Shown here in pieces: positions 16,044 to 24,559 of a DNA stretch of 60,075 bases. The position numbers were made by a program, and so were the translations under genes. The notes beneath the pieces were generated by a model. The model did not search any database. It had not been told where the DNA came from and saw nothing but the letters and a program-made list of their open reading frames with translations. Where the stretch lies: NCBI GenBank assembly GCA_020024475.1, contig JAHHTS010000003.1, positions 1 through 60,075 of the forward strand, written 5' to 3'. The stretch's first letter is position 1; the number at the start of each line of letters is the position of its first letter. The DNA comes from Oscillospiraceae bacterium (GTDB taxonomy: Bacteria > Bacillota > Clostridia > Oscillospirales > Ruminococcaceae).

Positions 16044-16436
16044 ATGGCAGTTAAAAAAACAGCTTCTCGTAAGAGAATTCAGCGCAAGAACATTGAACGC
16101 GGTGTTGCTCATATTCAAGCTACTTTTAACAATACAATTGTTACAATTACAGATGTTCAGGGCAATGCTATTTCTTGGGCTAGCGGTGGCGGCCTCGGTT
16201 TCAGAGGTACAAGACAGGCTACACCATACGCTTCACAGATGGTTGCTGAAACAGCAGCTAAAGCAGCTATGGAACACGGCCTTAAATCCGTTGAAGTATA
16301 TGTAAAAGGTCCTGGCCAGGGCAGAGAATCAGCTATCAGAGCTTTGGCAGCAACAGGCTTAGAGGTAAATATGATCAAGGACGTTACCCCTATTCCACAC
16401 AACGGTTGTCGACCACCAAAAAGAAGACGCGTTTAA
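16044..16436 (+). CDS. rpsK: 30S ribosomal protein S11
   Basis: S11 lies on the 30S platform along the mRNA exit path. The 130 residues include GVAHIQATFNNTIVTITD and the C-terminal TPIPHNGCRPPKRRRV signature. AGGAGG precedes the ATG by 9 bases. Confidence 0.98.
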   Translation: MAVKKTASRKRIQRKNIERGVAHIQATFNNTIVTITDVQGNAISWASGGGLGFRGTRQATPYASQMVAETAAKAAMEHGLKSVEVYVKGPGQGRESAIRALAATGLEVNMIKDVTPIPHNGCRPPKRRRV

Positions 16437-16451
16437 TAAGGAGGAAATACT

Positions 16452-17072
16452 ATGGCAAGATATACAGGCGCAGTATGTCGTCAGTGCCGCAGAGAAGGTC
16501 AGAAACTTTTCTTGAAGGGTGAAAGATGTTACTCTGATAAATGTGCACTTACAAGAAGATCTTTTGCACCAGGCCAGCATGGTCAGGCAAGAAAGAAAAA
16601 TTCTGAATACGGCATTCAGCTTAGAGCAAAACAGAAAGCTAAAAGATATTATGGTGTTCTTGAAAGCCAGTTCGCTAAATACTTTAGCATGGCTGAAAAC
16701 ACAACAGGTATAGCAGGCGAAAATCTGCTTAAGATCCTTGAAAGCAGACTGGACAATGTTGTTTACCGCGCAGGCTTCGGTATGAGCCGTCGTCAGGCTA
16801 GACAGCTTGTTTTACATCGTCACTTCACAGTAAACGGTGAAAGAGTAAATATTCCATCATACCTTGTTAAACCAGGTGATGTAGTAGCAGTTCATGCTTC
16901 AGCATGTGATTTGATTAAAGCTAATACAGAACTTAACTCAGCAAGACCAGTTCCAATGTGGATGTCATTTGACGCTAATAAAATGGAAGCAACCATCAAC
17001 CGTCTTCCAGAAAGAAGCGAAATTGACCTTGATGTTGAAGAACAGCTTATCGTTGAACTTTACTCAAAATAA
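16452..17072 (+). CDS. rpsD: 30S ribosomal protein S4, cysteine-bearing form
   Basis: S4 nucleates 30S assembly. The 206 residues contain the N-terminal domain with four cysteines (VCRQCRREG ... CYSDKC), likely a zinc site, and the S4 RNA-binding domain (SRLDNVVYRAGFGMSRRQARQLV). In Bacillus S4 represses its own unlinked gene through a leader; here it is in the alpha operon and no such leader is visible. Confidence 0.98.
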   Translation: MARYTGAVCRQCRREGQKLFLKGERCYSDKCALTRRSFAPGQHGQARKKNSEYGIQLRAKQKAKRYYGVLESQFAKYFSMAENTTGIAGENLLKILESRLDNVVYRAGFGMSRRQARQLVLHRHFTVNGERVNIPSYLVKPGDVVAVHASACDLIKANTELNSARPVPMWMSFDANKMEATINRLPERSEIDLDVEEQLIVELYSK

Positions 17073-17098
17073 CCCACACCCCAATGCATGGGAATGCA

Positions 17099-17126
17099 AT
17101 TATAAAAGCAGCCTTAGTTTTATAAT
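17099..17126 (+). repeat. Stem-loop upstream of rpoA
   Basis: ATTATAAAA (17099-17107) pairs with TTTTATAAT (17118-17126) around a GC-richer loop, in the 71-base gap before rpoA. No T run follows. It ends 17 bases before the rpoA start and may tune rpoA translation or mRNA stability. Confidence 0.4.
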
Positions 17127-17143
17127 AGTAGGAGGGTTTACAA

Positions 17144-18094
17144 ATGATAGAAATCGAAAAACCAAGAATAGAAACAGCGGTTTTGTCCGAGGATGGACAG
17201 TACGGCAAGTTTGTTGTTGAACCTCTTGAAAGAGGCTTTGGCATCACACTTGGTAACTCACTTAGAAGAATTTTGCTTTCTTCTCTTCCAGGCGTTGCTG
17301 TCACAAGCATCAAAATTGACGGCGTTCTCCACGAATTTACATTCATTAACGGCGTAAAAGAAGATGTTACAGACATTGTTCTCAACGTAAAAGGTATTAC
17401 AGCAAAACTCTTCTGCGACGAAGCAAAAACTGTTCGCATCAACGCAACAGGTCCATGCGAAGTTACAGCAGGTTCAATTGAAACAGATGCTGATATCGAA
17501 ATCCTTAATCCAGATTGGCATATCGCAACTTTGAGCGAAGGTGCTAAACTCGTAATGGAATTGACATTCGACAGAGGCCGCGGATATGTTCCTGGCGATA
17601 AAAATAAAAAATCACAGGAATATACCACACTGGGTGTTTTGCCTACTGACAGTATCTTTACACCTGTTTTGAAGGTAAATTATTCAGTTGAAAATACTCG
17701 TGTTGGTCAGATTACTGACTATGACAAACTTACAATTGAAGTTTGGACAAATGGCGTTATTAACGCTAATGAAGCAATGAGTATAGGTGCAAGAATTCTC
17801 ACTGAACATCTGAACCTATTTGTAGGTCTTTCAGATGATGTTACATTGCCAAAGATGGTAGAAAAAGAAGAAGATAAACCAGAAAATACATTGTCTATGA
17901 CAATCGAAGATTTGGATTTGTCAGTTCGTTCATTCAACTGTCTAAAGAGAGCAGGTATTCACACAGTAGAAGACCTTGTGAACAAAACCGAAAGCGAAAT
18001 GATGAAAGTTCGCAACCTCGGTAGAAAAAGCTTCGAAGAAGTTATGCAGAAATTGGCTTCTTTGGGCTACAAATTCCCAAAAGATGAAGATTAG
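17144..18094 (+). CDS. rpoA: DNA-directed RNA polymerase alpha subunit
   Basis: Alpha dimerises to scaffold RNA polymerase and contacts UP elements and activators. The 316 residues comprise the N-terminal domain (FVVEPLERGFGITLGNSLRRILLSSLPG) to about residue 230 and the helix-hairpin-helix C-terminal domain (SVRSFNCLKRAGIHTVEDLV, MKVRNLGRKSFEEV). AGGAGGG precedes the ATG by 7 bases. Confidence 0.98.
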   Translation: MIEIEKPRIETAVLSEDGQYGKFVVEPLERGFGITLGNSLRRILLSSLPGVAVTSIKIDGVLHEFTFINGVKEDVTDIVLNVKGITAKLFCDEAKTVRINATGPCEVTAGSIETDADIEILNPDWHIATLSEGAKLVMELTFDRGRGYVPGDKNKKSQEYTTLGVLPTDSIFTPVLKVNYSVENTRVGQITDYDKLTIEVWTNGVINANEAMSIGARILTEHLNLFVGLSDDVTLPKMVEKEEDKPENTLSMTIEDLDLSVRSFNCLKRAGIHTVEDLVNKTESEMMKVRNLGRKSFEEVMQKLASLGYKFPKDED

Positions 18095-18125
18095 TCTATA
18101 CTATTAAAGTAAAGGAGTGACTCAC

Positions 18126-18467
18126 ATGCCAGGCACAAGAAAACTCGGCAGAACCAGCGACCACCGCAGAGCTATGATGAGAGCTATGGTAACTTATTTG
18201 TTCGAAAACGGTAAAATCGAAACAACAGTTACAAGAGCTAAAGAAGTTAGAGCAGTGGCTGATAAAATGATTACACTCGGCAAAACAAATACATTGAGCT
18301 CAAAGAGACAGGTATATAGCTACATTACAAAAGAAGAAGTAGCAAAGAAAGTTTTTGACGAACTCGCACCAAAATACGAAGGCCGCAATGGTGGTTACAC
18401 AAGAATCATCAAAATCGGACCACGTCGTGGTGACGCAGCAGAAATGGCAATCATTGAATTGGTTTAA
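18126..18467 (+). CDS. rplQ: 50S ribosomal protein L17
   Basis: Last gene of the superoperon; L17 lies near the tunnel exit. The 113 residues include MPGTRKLGRTSDHRRAMMRA and the RIIKIGPRRGDAAEMAIIEL end. ATG at 18126 has AAAGGAG 8 bases upstream; GTG at 18117 overlaps that site and is rejected. Confidence 0.98.
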   Translation: MPGTRKLGRTSDHRRAMMRAMVTYLFENGKIETTVTRAKEVRAVADKMITLGKTNTLSSKRQVYSYITKEEVAKKVFDELAPKYEGRNGGYTRIIKIGPRRGDAAEMAIIELV

Positions 18468-18488
18468 TGCTAATTAAATAATAATTAA

Positions 18489-18524
18489 CCGTAGGGGCTT
18501 AAAAATTGCCTCTACGGTATTTTT
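18489..18524 (+). terminator. Terminator of the ribosomal superoperon
   Basis: CCGTAGGGGC (18489-18498) pairs with GCCTCTACGG (18508-18517) with one G-U pair, followed by TATTTTTATT. It lies 21 bases after rplQ. Confidence 0.9.
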
Positions 18525-18939
18525 ATTATATATAGAATGAAAACATATTAGGCACGATAAGAGTTTGTTACAAGGCAAAATTGCCTTTCATATAGAAAGT
18601 TGCCAAATATAGTTTTCATAAAATGGTTCTACAAGATAATTTTAATAATTATAAAATTTATTTATTTTATTTCTCTTATTTCTTTTATTTTGAGGATGCT
18701 GATGATAAATATTATAGTGATATATCGTTTAAGAAAATAAGAAAATAAAATAAAAGTAATCAATTTACTCCCCAAAAGTTTGATTATAATGCTATAAACA
18801 AGTTGTTAATTTTCACATAACATCTTTTAATTTTGTATATTGATATTTTGAAAATTAAACCATATTTTAAGAATAATTATAAGTTTAACAATCTGTAAAA
18901 AAACAATAAAATTATAAAAAGTTTATAAAAACATATTTT

Positions 18940-18968
18940 GGTATACCAGTTGACAACCTTTTTGGATA
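18940..18968. repeat. GGTATACC palindrome and GGATACC half-copy beside the pentamer array
   Basis: GGTATACC at 18940-18947 is a perfect 8-base palindrome. A related GGATACC follows about 16 bases later, and AACCT/AGGTT form a short inverted pair into the array. This clustering suggests a protein-binding region, but no regulator can be named. Confidence 0.4.
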
Positions 18969-18972
18969 CCCA

Positions 18973-19010
18973 GGTTAGGTAAGGTAAGGTAAGGTTAGGT
19001 TAGGTTAGAT
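18973..19010 (+). repeat. Telomere-like G-rich pentamer tandem array
   Basis: About eight tandem 5-base units: GGTTA, three GGTAA, three GGTTA, then a diverged GATAA. The two variants are grouped rather than alternating, as expected of slippage. It stands out sharply in AT-rich surroundings and has strong G-on-one-strand bias. Confidence 0.8.
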
Positions 19011-19273
19011 AAATATTACAAGTTGGTCTAATTTTGATAAAACAAAATAAACTTTTAAACTAAAATTAAAATTTACAGATTAAATCATTTTTTTATTTAC
19101 AAAGCACTATTGAAAATGATATCGTGAATATATTTTAATAAAATAAAAATAATATTTATAAAAAAATTATTTTGATAAGCAAATGACTAAGTAGTTTTAT
19201 ATGTTTTGATGATATAGTATTGTTACTAAAAAGTCACAGTTTGAACATTAGTCTTTATTTGTTCGTTTTTTTG

Positions 19274-19282
19274 TGGTATAAT
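19274..19282 (+). promoter_or_regulatory. Extended -10 promoter for the SGNH hydrolase
   Basis: TGGTATAAT is an extended -10 element (TGN-TATAAT) 34 bases before the start codon. The -35 region (TTTATT) is weak, which is acceptable for extended -10 promoters. Confidence 0.6.
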
Positions 19283-19315
19283 GTCTAAGTAATTTTTCCA
19301 TTAGGAGAGTGAAAA

Positions 19316-21610
19316 ATGAGTAATGATAACAAGAAGAAAAGCAAAAATAACTTTTCTAAAAGCATGAAGTACATAATTTCACAGGCAAAAAAAGGTAGTA
19401 AAGTTCATATTGCTATGATTGCTGGTGCAACTTTGATATTGATTTTTTCTATTGTTCTTTTACGGGGAATGTTCCGAAGTTGTTCAGTAGAAAAAAATCC
19501 TGAAAATGAAGTAGATCAGGCTTATGACAAAGATAAAGAAAAAATTGATGTAGAACAGTTAGGCAATACAGTTCTTGAACTTACTAAAGATGCAGGTCAA
19601 GAATATATTGATAATACCTTGTTTATAGGTGACTCAAATACTGTGCGTACACTAGTTTATGGGTATACGAAATGGGATAATGTTGTTGCGGCAATGTCAA
19701 TGGGGGTTCAGCATATTCCTAGTTTAAAAATGACATATTTTAAGGGAATGAAAAGCCCGGTGACAACTCCAGAAGCTGTTAAAATAATTCAGCCACAGAG
19801 AATAATAATTACTTTCGGTACTAACAATACCGTAGGATATAAAATTGAAGATTTTATCAAGATGTATAAAGAAGGTCTTGATGCAATTGTAAAGGCATGG
19901 CCTTATGCTGATATAATAATCAATTCGATTCCACCAGTTGATAAACAAAGGGAAAATCTTTCTATAAAAATGCAAACTATTGACGAATACAACAAAGCTC
20001 TGGCAGAGTTGGCAAAGAAAGAAGGATATAAATTCCTTAATAGTTCAGAAGCCTTGAAAGATGAAAAAACTGGTTTTGCAAAGAAAGATTTTACTATTGG
20101 GGATGGTATTCATTTAAGCAAAAAAGGAACAGATGCACTTTTTGAATACATAAAAACTCATGCATATATAGCAGAAGATAGACGCCCTAAACCTTTGAAA
20201 CCGGTTCCTGAAAGAGAAGAAACCCCTGCAAGCGTTATAACCGAAGATCCACTTGCAGTGCGTGGCACAAAGATAAAAATAGTGTTTCAGTCTTCAGACA
20301 CCTCGCTAGGCAAAGTAGAAGGCGAGGTTGAACAAAAATTGAAACGCACCATTACTTCACAGGCAGTTACAGCTGTTCCAAATAAAGAAAATGGTGGTAT
20401 TTTCACAGGTTGGAGTTGTTCGTATGAAGGTTTGTCATCAACTACAGAGCCTACAGTTACATATAAAGTTCCTAAAGTTAGTGATGATGTAACTGAAATT
20501 GTTATTACTGCAAATTTCGCAAAAGCCGGAATTAGCATACAACACAACAATAAACATATCGATAAAATAAACCTTAAAAAAGGTGAAACTAAACAATTAA
20601 CAGCAAAAATTACAGGCGATTTTAACGCTGAAACAAAAATCAAATGGGAAAGCGACGATAAAAATGTTGCAACCATTGATGAAAACGGTAATCTAACAGC
20701 TGTGAATGGCGGCAAAACACAAATTTATGCCTCAATATTAGATAGTAAAATTTATGCGGTATGCGAAGTTACAGTTAGTCAAGCACTAGAAGAAATTAAA
20801 ATTTTAGGCGAGACAACATTACAAAAAGGAGCTAAAACTAATCTTCAGTTGGTTTTTGTTCCTGATGGAGCATCAGCTGATAAAAACAATGCTGAATGGA
20901 CTTCTAGCGATAACTCAATAGCAACAGTTTCACAAAACGGTGAAGTTACTGCTGTTGGCAACGGTGAAGTTACAATTACAGCTAAACTAGATGATTTCGT
21001 TGCAAGCCATAAAATCAATGTCACTCGGCCAAAACCACTGAATGGTATTTCACTGACAGGTAAAACCGAATTAGTAGAAGGCGAAAAGGCTCAGCTCACA
21101 ATTAACTATGACCCAGTTGACACAACTGACTCTAAGTTGGCAAAATGGGAAAGTGACAATACCGCAGTAGCATCAGTTGTTGATGGAACAGTAATCGCAA
21201 ATAGCGAAGGTACTGCAAATATAAAATGCACTGTAGGAAAATCAACATCTACGATAAAAATTACCGTTAAAAAAGAAGCAAACTATGTTTCATCAATAAG
21301 TATTTCACAGAGCGATGTAAGTGTTAGTATGGGCAGCAGTGTGTCTATTACAGCTACACCTACACTTGCTTTCCCAGACAGACCTGATGGAGTGGATCTT
21401 TCACAGCATTGGAGCTCTATCAATGGATATGTAACTGTCGCCAATGGTGTTATCGTAGCAAGAAGTGATTTAACTAGCGAATCTGGGACACTCATCGATA
21501 CAGTAACTGTCACTATTGGTGGAAAGTCAGCATCTTGTACAGTTACAATTACAGGAGTGACAGTTCCACAGCAGACACCGTCTGAGAATACCAATAGTCC
21601 TACAGTTTAA
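19316..21610 (+). CDS. Membrane-anchored SGNH/GDSL hydrolase with Ig-like (Big2) repeats
   Basis: This 764-residue protein has a charged cytoplasmic N-terminus, one membrane helix (about residues 31-50) and a large exterior part. Residues 100-285 form an SGNH hydrolase: catalytic serine in GDS (105-107), GTN block (168-170) and DGIH (D263, H266). A short repeat domain (about 318-403, with FTGWS) follows, then four bacterial Ig-like Big2 domains (about 404-745) and a Thr/Pro-rich tail. Such enzymes deacylate cell-wall sugars or esters; the substrate here is unknown. No LPXTG or S-layer motif is seen. Monocistronic, with its own promoter and terminator. Confidence 0.88.
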   Translation: MSNDNKKKSKNNFSKSMKYIISQAKKGSKVHIAMIAGATLILIFSIVLLRGMFRSCSVEKNPENEVDQAYDKDKEKIDVEQLGNTVLELTKDAGQEYIDNTLFIGDSNTVRTLVYGYTKWDNVVAAMSMGVQHIPSLKMTYFKGMKSPVTTPEAVKIIQPQRIIITFGTNNTVGYKIEDFIKMYKEGLDAIVKAWPYADIIINSIPPVDKQRENLSIKMQTIDEYNKALAELAKKEGYKFLNSSEALKDEKTGFAKKDFTIGDGIHLSKKGTDALFEYIKTHAYIAEDRRPKPLKPVPEREETPASVITEDPLAVRGTKIKIVFQSSDTSLGKVEGEVEQKLKRTITSQAVTAVPNKENGGIFTGWSCSYEGLSSTTEPTVTYKVPKVSDDVTEIVITANFAKAGISIQHNNKHIDKINLKKGETKQLTAKITGDFNAETKIKWESDDKNVATIDENGNLTAVNGGKTQIYASILDSKIYAVCEVTVSQALEEIKILGETTLQKGAKTNLQLVFVPDGASADKNNAEWTSSDNSIATVSQNGEVTAVGNGEVTITAKLDDFVASHKINVTRPKPLNGISLTGKTELVEGEKAQLTINYDPVDTTDSKLAKWESDNTAVASVVDGTVIANSEGTANIKCTVGKSTSTIKITVKKEANYVSSISISQSDVSVSMGSSVSITATPTLAFPDRPDGVDLSQHWSSINGYVTVANGVIVARSDLTSESGTLIDTVTVTIGGKSASCTVTITGVTVPQQTPSENTNSPTV

Positions 21611-21700
21611 TTAAAACAAAAAACAAATTTATTTGAAAAAATGTAATATTTCAATAGCTTTATACTAATAGTATAAAATTTATGCTTAAAATTTTAGCAA

Positions 21701-21733
21701 AAATAAACCACCTGTTTTGCAGGTGGTTTATTT
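21701..21733. terminator. Bidirectional terminator between convergent genes
   Basis: AAATAAACCACCTG (21701-21714) and CAGGTGGTTTATTT (21720-21733) are perfect complements with a TTTTG loop. A/T runs on both sides allow it to serve the hydrolase on the plus strand and mtaB on the minus strand. Confidence 0.9.
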
Positions 21734-21750
21734 ATTATATTAGTCAAAAA

Positions 21751-23043
21751 TTATTTTACGGGTTCAGCAATCATTCTTGTTCCACTTATTTTGGTAAGCT
21801 TTACTTTTACTATTTCACCAGATTCATACCCTTCATCTCTTACAAGAACAGGAATATATCTTGTTGTATAAGCAGTAAAATATCCGTCAGCTGTTTTTTG
21901 TTCTAAAAGTGCCTCATCTTCAAAGCCAATAAAATCTTCATAAACAGAATATCTAACTTGTTCTGATTTGTAAATCATAATCTTGTTTCTATTCCGTTTT
22001 GTAGCATTGTCAAGTTGACCAGGCATATCTGCACCTTTTGTGCCTTTTCGTGGTGAATAAGGGAAACTATGTACGTGCATAAAACGGCATTTTTGCATAA
22101 ATGAAACACTTTCAAGAAAATCTTCTTCTGTTTCCTGTGGAAATCCGACAACCATATCGGTTGTGAACACAGGCTTTATAAAAAGCTCTCTAATACGATT
22201 CATTGTGTCAGTGTAATATTGACAGTCATAAAGACGATTCATATTTTTAAGAGTTTTGTCACAACCACTCTGTAATGACATATGGAAATGAGGACAGAAT
22301 TCTTTTACTTTGCTCATCCTAACAAGCATTTCATCTGTGAAAAGATCTAGTTCAAGACTTCCAAGACGAACCCTTTCAATGCCATCAACTTTTGCCACCG
22401 CCTCTATAGCGTCACATACATTTACACCAAGGTCTTGACCATAACATGAAATGTTAATACCAGTTAGAACAATTTCTTTATGGCCAGCTTTAGCCATTTT
22501 TTCAGCTTCTTTGACAATGCTTTCAACTGGACGGCTTCTAACTCTACCTCTTGCTCTCGGAATTACACAGTATGCACATGCACGGTTACAGCCATCTTCA
22601 ATTTTTAGGAAAGCTCTTGTGTGAAGTGCATCTGTTTCACTTGGAAGCTCTTCAAATGCGTCTTCCTTGCTATGTTTAATTATATTTACATATCTTTCCC
22701 TTGTTTCTTTGAAGTTATTGACATAATCAAGAATTTCCCCTTTGTGTTTACTTCCTATTATGATGTCAGCTTCTTCAACGGATATTGCTTTTTCTGGAAA
22801 AGCCTGTGGCATACAACCACATAGAACAATAATAGCTTCATTATTCTGTTTTCTAGCTCTTCTTATCCACTGAATACTTTTTCTATCACCATTGAGAGTT
22901 ACTGTACAACTATTTACAACATAAACATCAGCAGCTTCTTCACCATGCACAACTTCATATCCTGCTTTTTTGAATATGTTTATCATTGCAGCAGTTTCTT
23001 GCTGATTAACTTTACAACCTAATGTAAAAAAGCAAACTTTCAT
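21751..23043 (-). CDS. mtaB: tRNA t6A37 methylthiotransferase MtaB
   Basis: A radical-SAM enzyme converting t6A37 of tRNA to ms2t6A. The UPF0004 domain supplies C10, C46 and C77 for the auxiliary cluster; the radical-SAM motif CNRACAYC gives C152, C156 and C159; a TRAM domain closes the protein. The start MKVCFFTLGCKVNQQE and 430-residue length fit MtaB rather than MiaB or RimO. ATG at 23043 has AAAGGAG upstream; the 12 earlier residues are rejected. Confidence 0.95.
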   Translation of the reverse strand: MKVCFFTLGCKVNQQETAAMINIFKKAGYEVVHGEEAADVYVVNSCTVTLNGDRKSIQWIRRARKQNNEAIIVLCGCMPQAFPEKAISVEEADIIIGSKHKGEILDYVNNFKETRERYVNIIKHSKEDAFEELPSETDALHTRAFLKIEDGCNRACAYCVIPRARGRVRSRPVESIVKEAEKMAKAGHKEIVLTGINISCYGQDLGVNVCDAIEAVAKVDGIERVRLGSLELDLFTDEMLVRMSKVKEFCPHFHMSLQSGCDKTLKNMNRLYDCQYYTDTMNRIRELFIKPVFTTDMVVGFPQETEEDFLESVSFMQKCRFMHVHSFPYSPRKGTKGADMPGQLDNATKRNRNKIMIYKSEQVRYSVYEDFIGFEDEALLEQKTADGYFTAYTTRYIPVLVRDEGYESGEIVKVKLTKISGTRMIAEPVK

Positions 23044-23091
23044 ATTAAAGCTCCTTTGCGCTTTGAAAATTATATACATATTTTGATTTAC

Positions 23092-23120
23092 ATTATATCA
23101 AATAATTACTCAATTCACAA
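23092..23120 (-). promoter_or_regulatory. Promoter of mtaB
   Basis: On the minus strand TTGTGA and TATAAT are 17 bases apart, with TGA before the -10 hexamer forming an extended -10. It lies 49 bases before the start codon. Confidence 0.65.
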
Positions 23121-23182
23121 TATATTTAATAATTTACTAGTCATCGGCATAAATATTTACAAAAAATACAAGGAGCAAGATT

Positions 23183-24445
23183 ATGAAAAACAAACTGATA
23201 TATTTTCTGTGTATTGTAACATTGATTTATGCATTGATGCCTAGAGCTTATGCAGCAGAAAGAATTTTTATGGAAGAGGATACCAGCGAGTTCGAAACAG
23301 AGGAACAATTTGTGTTTTCTCCAGAGATAACACGGGTTATGGCAGGCACCGATAGCTTTATAGATAAGCCAGCCACAACGTCAAATTTTGATGTACCATG
23401 TAAAGCCGCTTTTTTGGTGGAGGAAAAATCTGGTCGGATTCTTTATGAAAAAAACTGTGATGAGCAAGTACCAATGGCGTCTATAACAAAAGTTATGACA
23501 ATGATATTAGTTATGGAAGCTCTTGATTCTGGAAAAATAAAGTTAAATGATACTGTGCCAATATCTAATCACGCTTTTTCTATGGGCGGCAGTCAAGTAT
23601 GGCTTGAGCCGGGTGAAATTTTTACGGTGGATGAAATGTTAAAAGCGGTTGCTGTTTCATCTGCTAACGATGCGGCGGTTGCACTTGCTGAATTTATAGG
23701 TGGTAGTGAAGAAAGTTTTTGCGATATGATGAATCAAAAGGCAAAATCTTTAGGAATGGAGAACACACATTTTGTAAATGCTTGTGGTCTTGATGCTGAC
23801 GGACATTATTCTTCAGCAAAAGATGTATCAATTATGGCTAGAGAGCTTATGAAACATGAGGATATTTACAACTATACTACAATATGGATGGATTATCTTC
23901 GTGGTGGAGAAACTCAGCTTGTTAATACAAATAAGCTACTGCGTTCATATAATGGTATCACAGGACTTAAAACTGGAACAACTAGCAAAGCTGGCGTTTG
24001 TATATGTGCAACTGCAAAAAGAGAAAATTTAAGTCTTGTCGCTGTTGTGCTTGGTGCTAATTCTAGTCAAGAGAGATTTTCAGCTGCAAAAAAATTGTTA
24101 GATTTTGGATTTTCTAACTTTGAAGTGAAAAAATTTCCTGATACACCAGATTTGCCTCGTAATATAAAAGTGAGATTGGGCGTTGAAAAAATGCGGGATT
24201 TGAATTGTGATATTCCGGAAAGTCTGCTATTTGCAAAAGGGACAACTGATGAAATTACATACGAAATCGATGTGCCTGATAGTATTGATGCACCAATGTA
24301 CAAAAATATGAAAGTTGGAAGTCTAATTTTGCGTGGCGCTCAAGGGAAAATACGGGAATACGATATAACGCTGTCTAACGACGTGGCAAAAATCGATTTT
24401 AAATCTGCATTGGGAATTTTGACTAAGAAAATCGGCTGTATGTGA
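23183..24445 (+). CDS. D-alanyl-D-alanine carboxypeptidase (DacF/PBP5 family)
   Basis: Trims the terminal D-alanine from peptidoglycan stem peptides outside the membrane. A signal peptide runs to about residue 25 (ALMPRAYAAE). All three penicillin-binding motifs are present: SITK at 100-103, SAN at 160-162 and KTG at 263-265. The C-terminal part resembles the PBP5 C-terminal beta domain. AAGGAGC precedes the ATG. Sporulation-specific DacF and vegetative DacA types cannot be separated with certainty. The gene is divergent from mtaB. Confidence 0.93.
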   Translation: MKNKLIYFLCIVTLIYALMPRAYAAERIFMEEDTSEFETEEQFVFSPEITRVMAGTDSFIDKPATTSNFDVPCKAAFLVEEKSGRILYEKNCDEQVPMASITKVMTMILVMEALDSGKIKLNDTVPISNHAFSMGGSQVWLEPGEIFTVDEMLKAVAVSSANDAAVALAEFIGGSEESFCDMMNQKAKSLGMENTHFVNACGLDADGHYSSAKDVSIMARELMKHEDIYNYTTIWMDYLRGGETQLVNTNKLLRSYNGITGLKTGTTSKAGVCICATAKRENLSLVAVVLGANSSQERFSAAKKLLDFGFSNFEVKKFPDTPDLPRNIKVRLGVEKMRDLNCDIPESLLFAKGTTDEITYEIDVPDSIDAPMYKNMKVGSLILRGAQGKIREYDITLSNDVAKIDFKSALGILTKKIGCM

Positions 24446-24473
24446 ATAAAAGGTCAAAACATACGAAATAAGG

Positions 24474-24502
24474 TTGACATCATTTAATTACTATTGTATC
24501 AT
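24474..24502 (+). promoter_or_regulatory. Promoter of pgi
   Basis: TTGACA (24474-24479) and TATCAT (24497-24502) with a 17-base spacer, 58 bases before the chosen pgi start. It makes the longer in-frame start at 24494, inside the promoter, impossible. Confidence 0.8.
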
Positions 24503-24559
24503 TATAACAAAAATAAAGATGATTATATTAGCTTATTGTATAGCACAGAGGTGAAATTT

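Larger units (their letters stand above)
18468..19315. other. 848-base gene-poor region
   Basis: After the rplQ terminator, no frame with coding character is seen on either strand. The stretch is extremely AT-rich with A/T homopolymer runs, a small AAGGCA/TGCCTT hairpin near 18572-18587, a GGTATACC palindrome (18940-18947), a pentamer array (18973-19010) and the promoter of the next gene at its end. Confidence 0.7.

Noticed and set aside
18468..19315. Replication origin or CRISPR-like array
   Set aside because: No DnaA boxes in clusters, and the pentamers are contiguous 5-base units without spacers of 25-40 bases.
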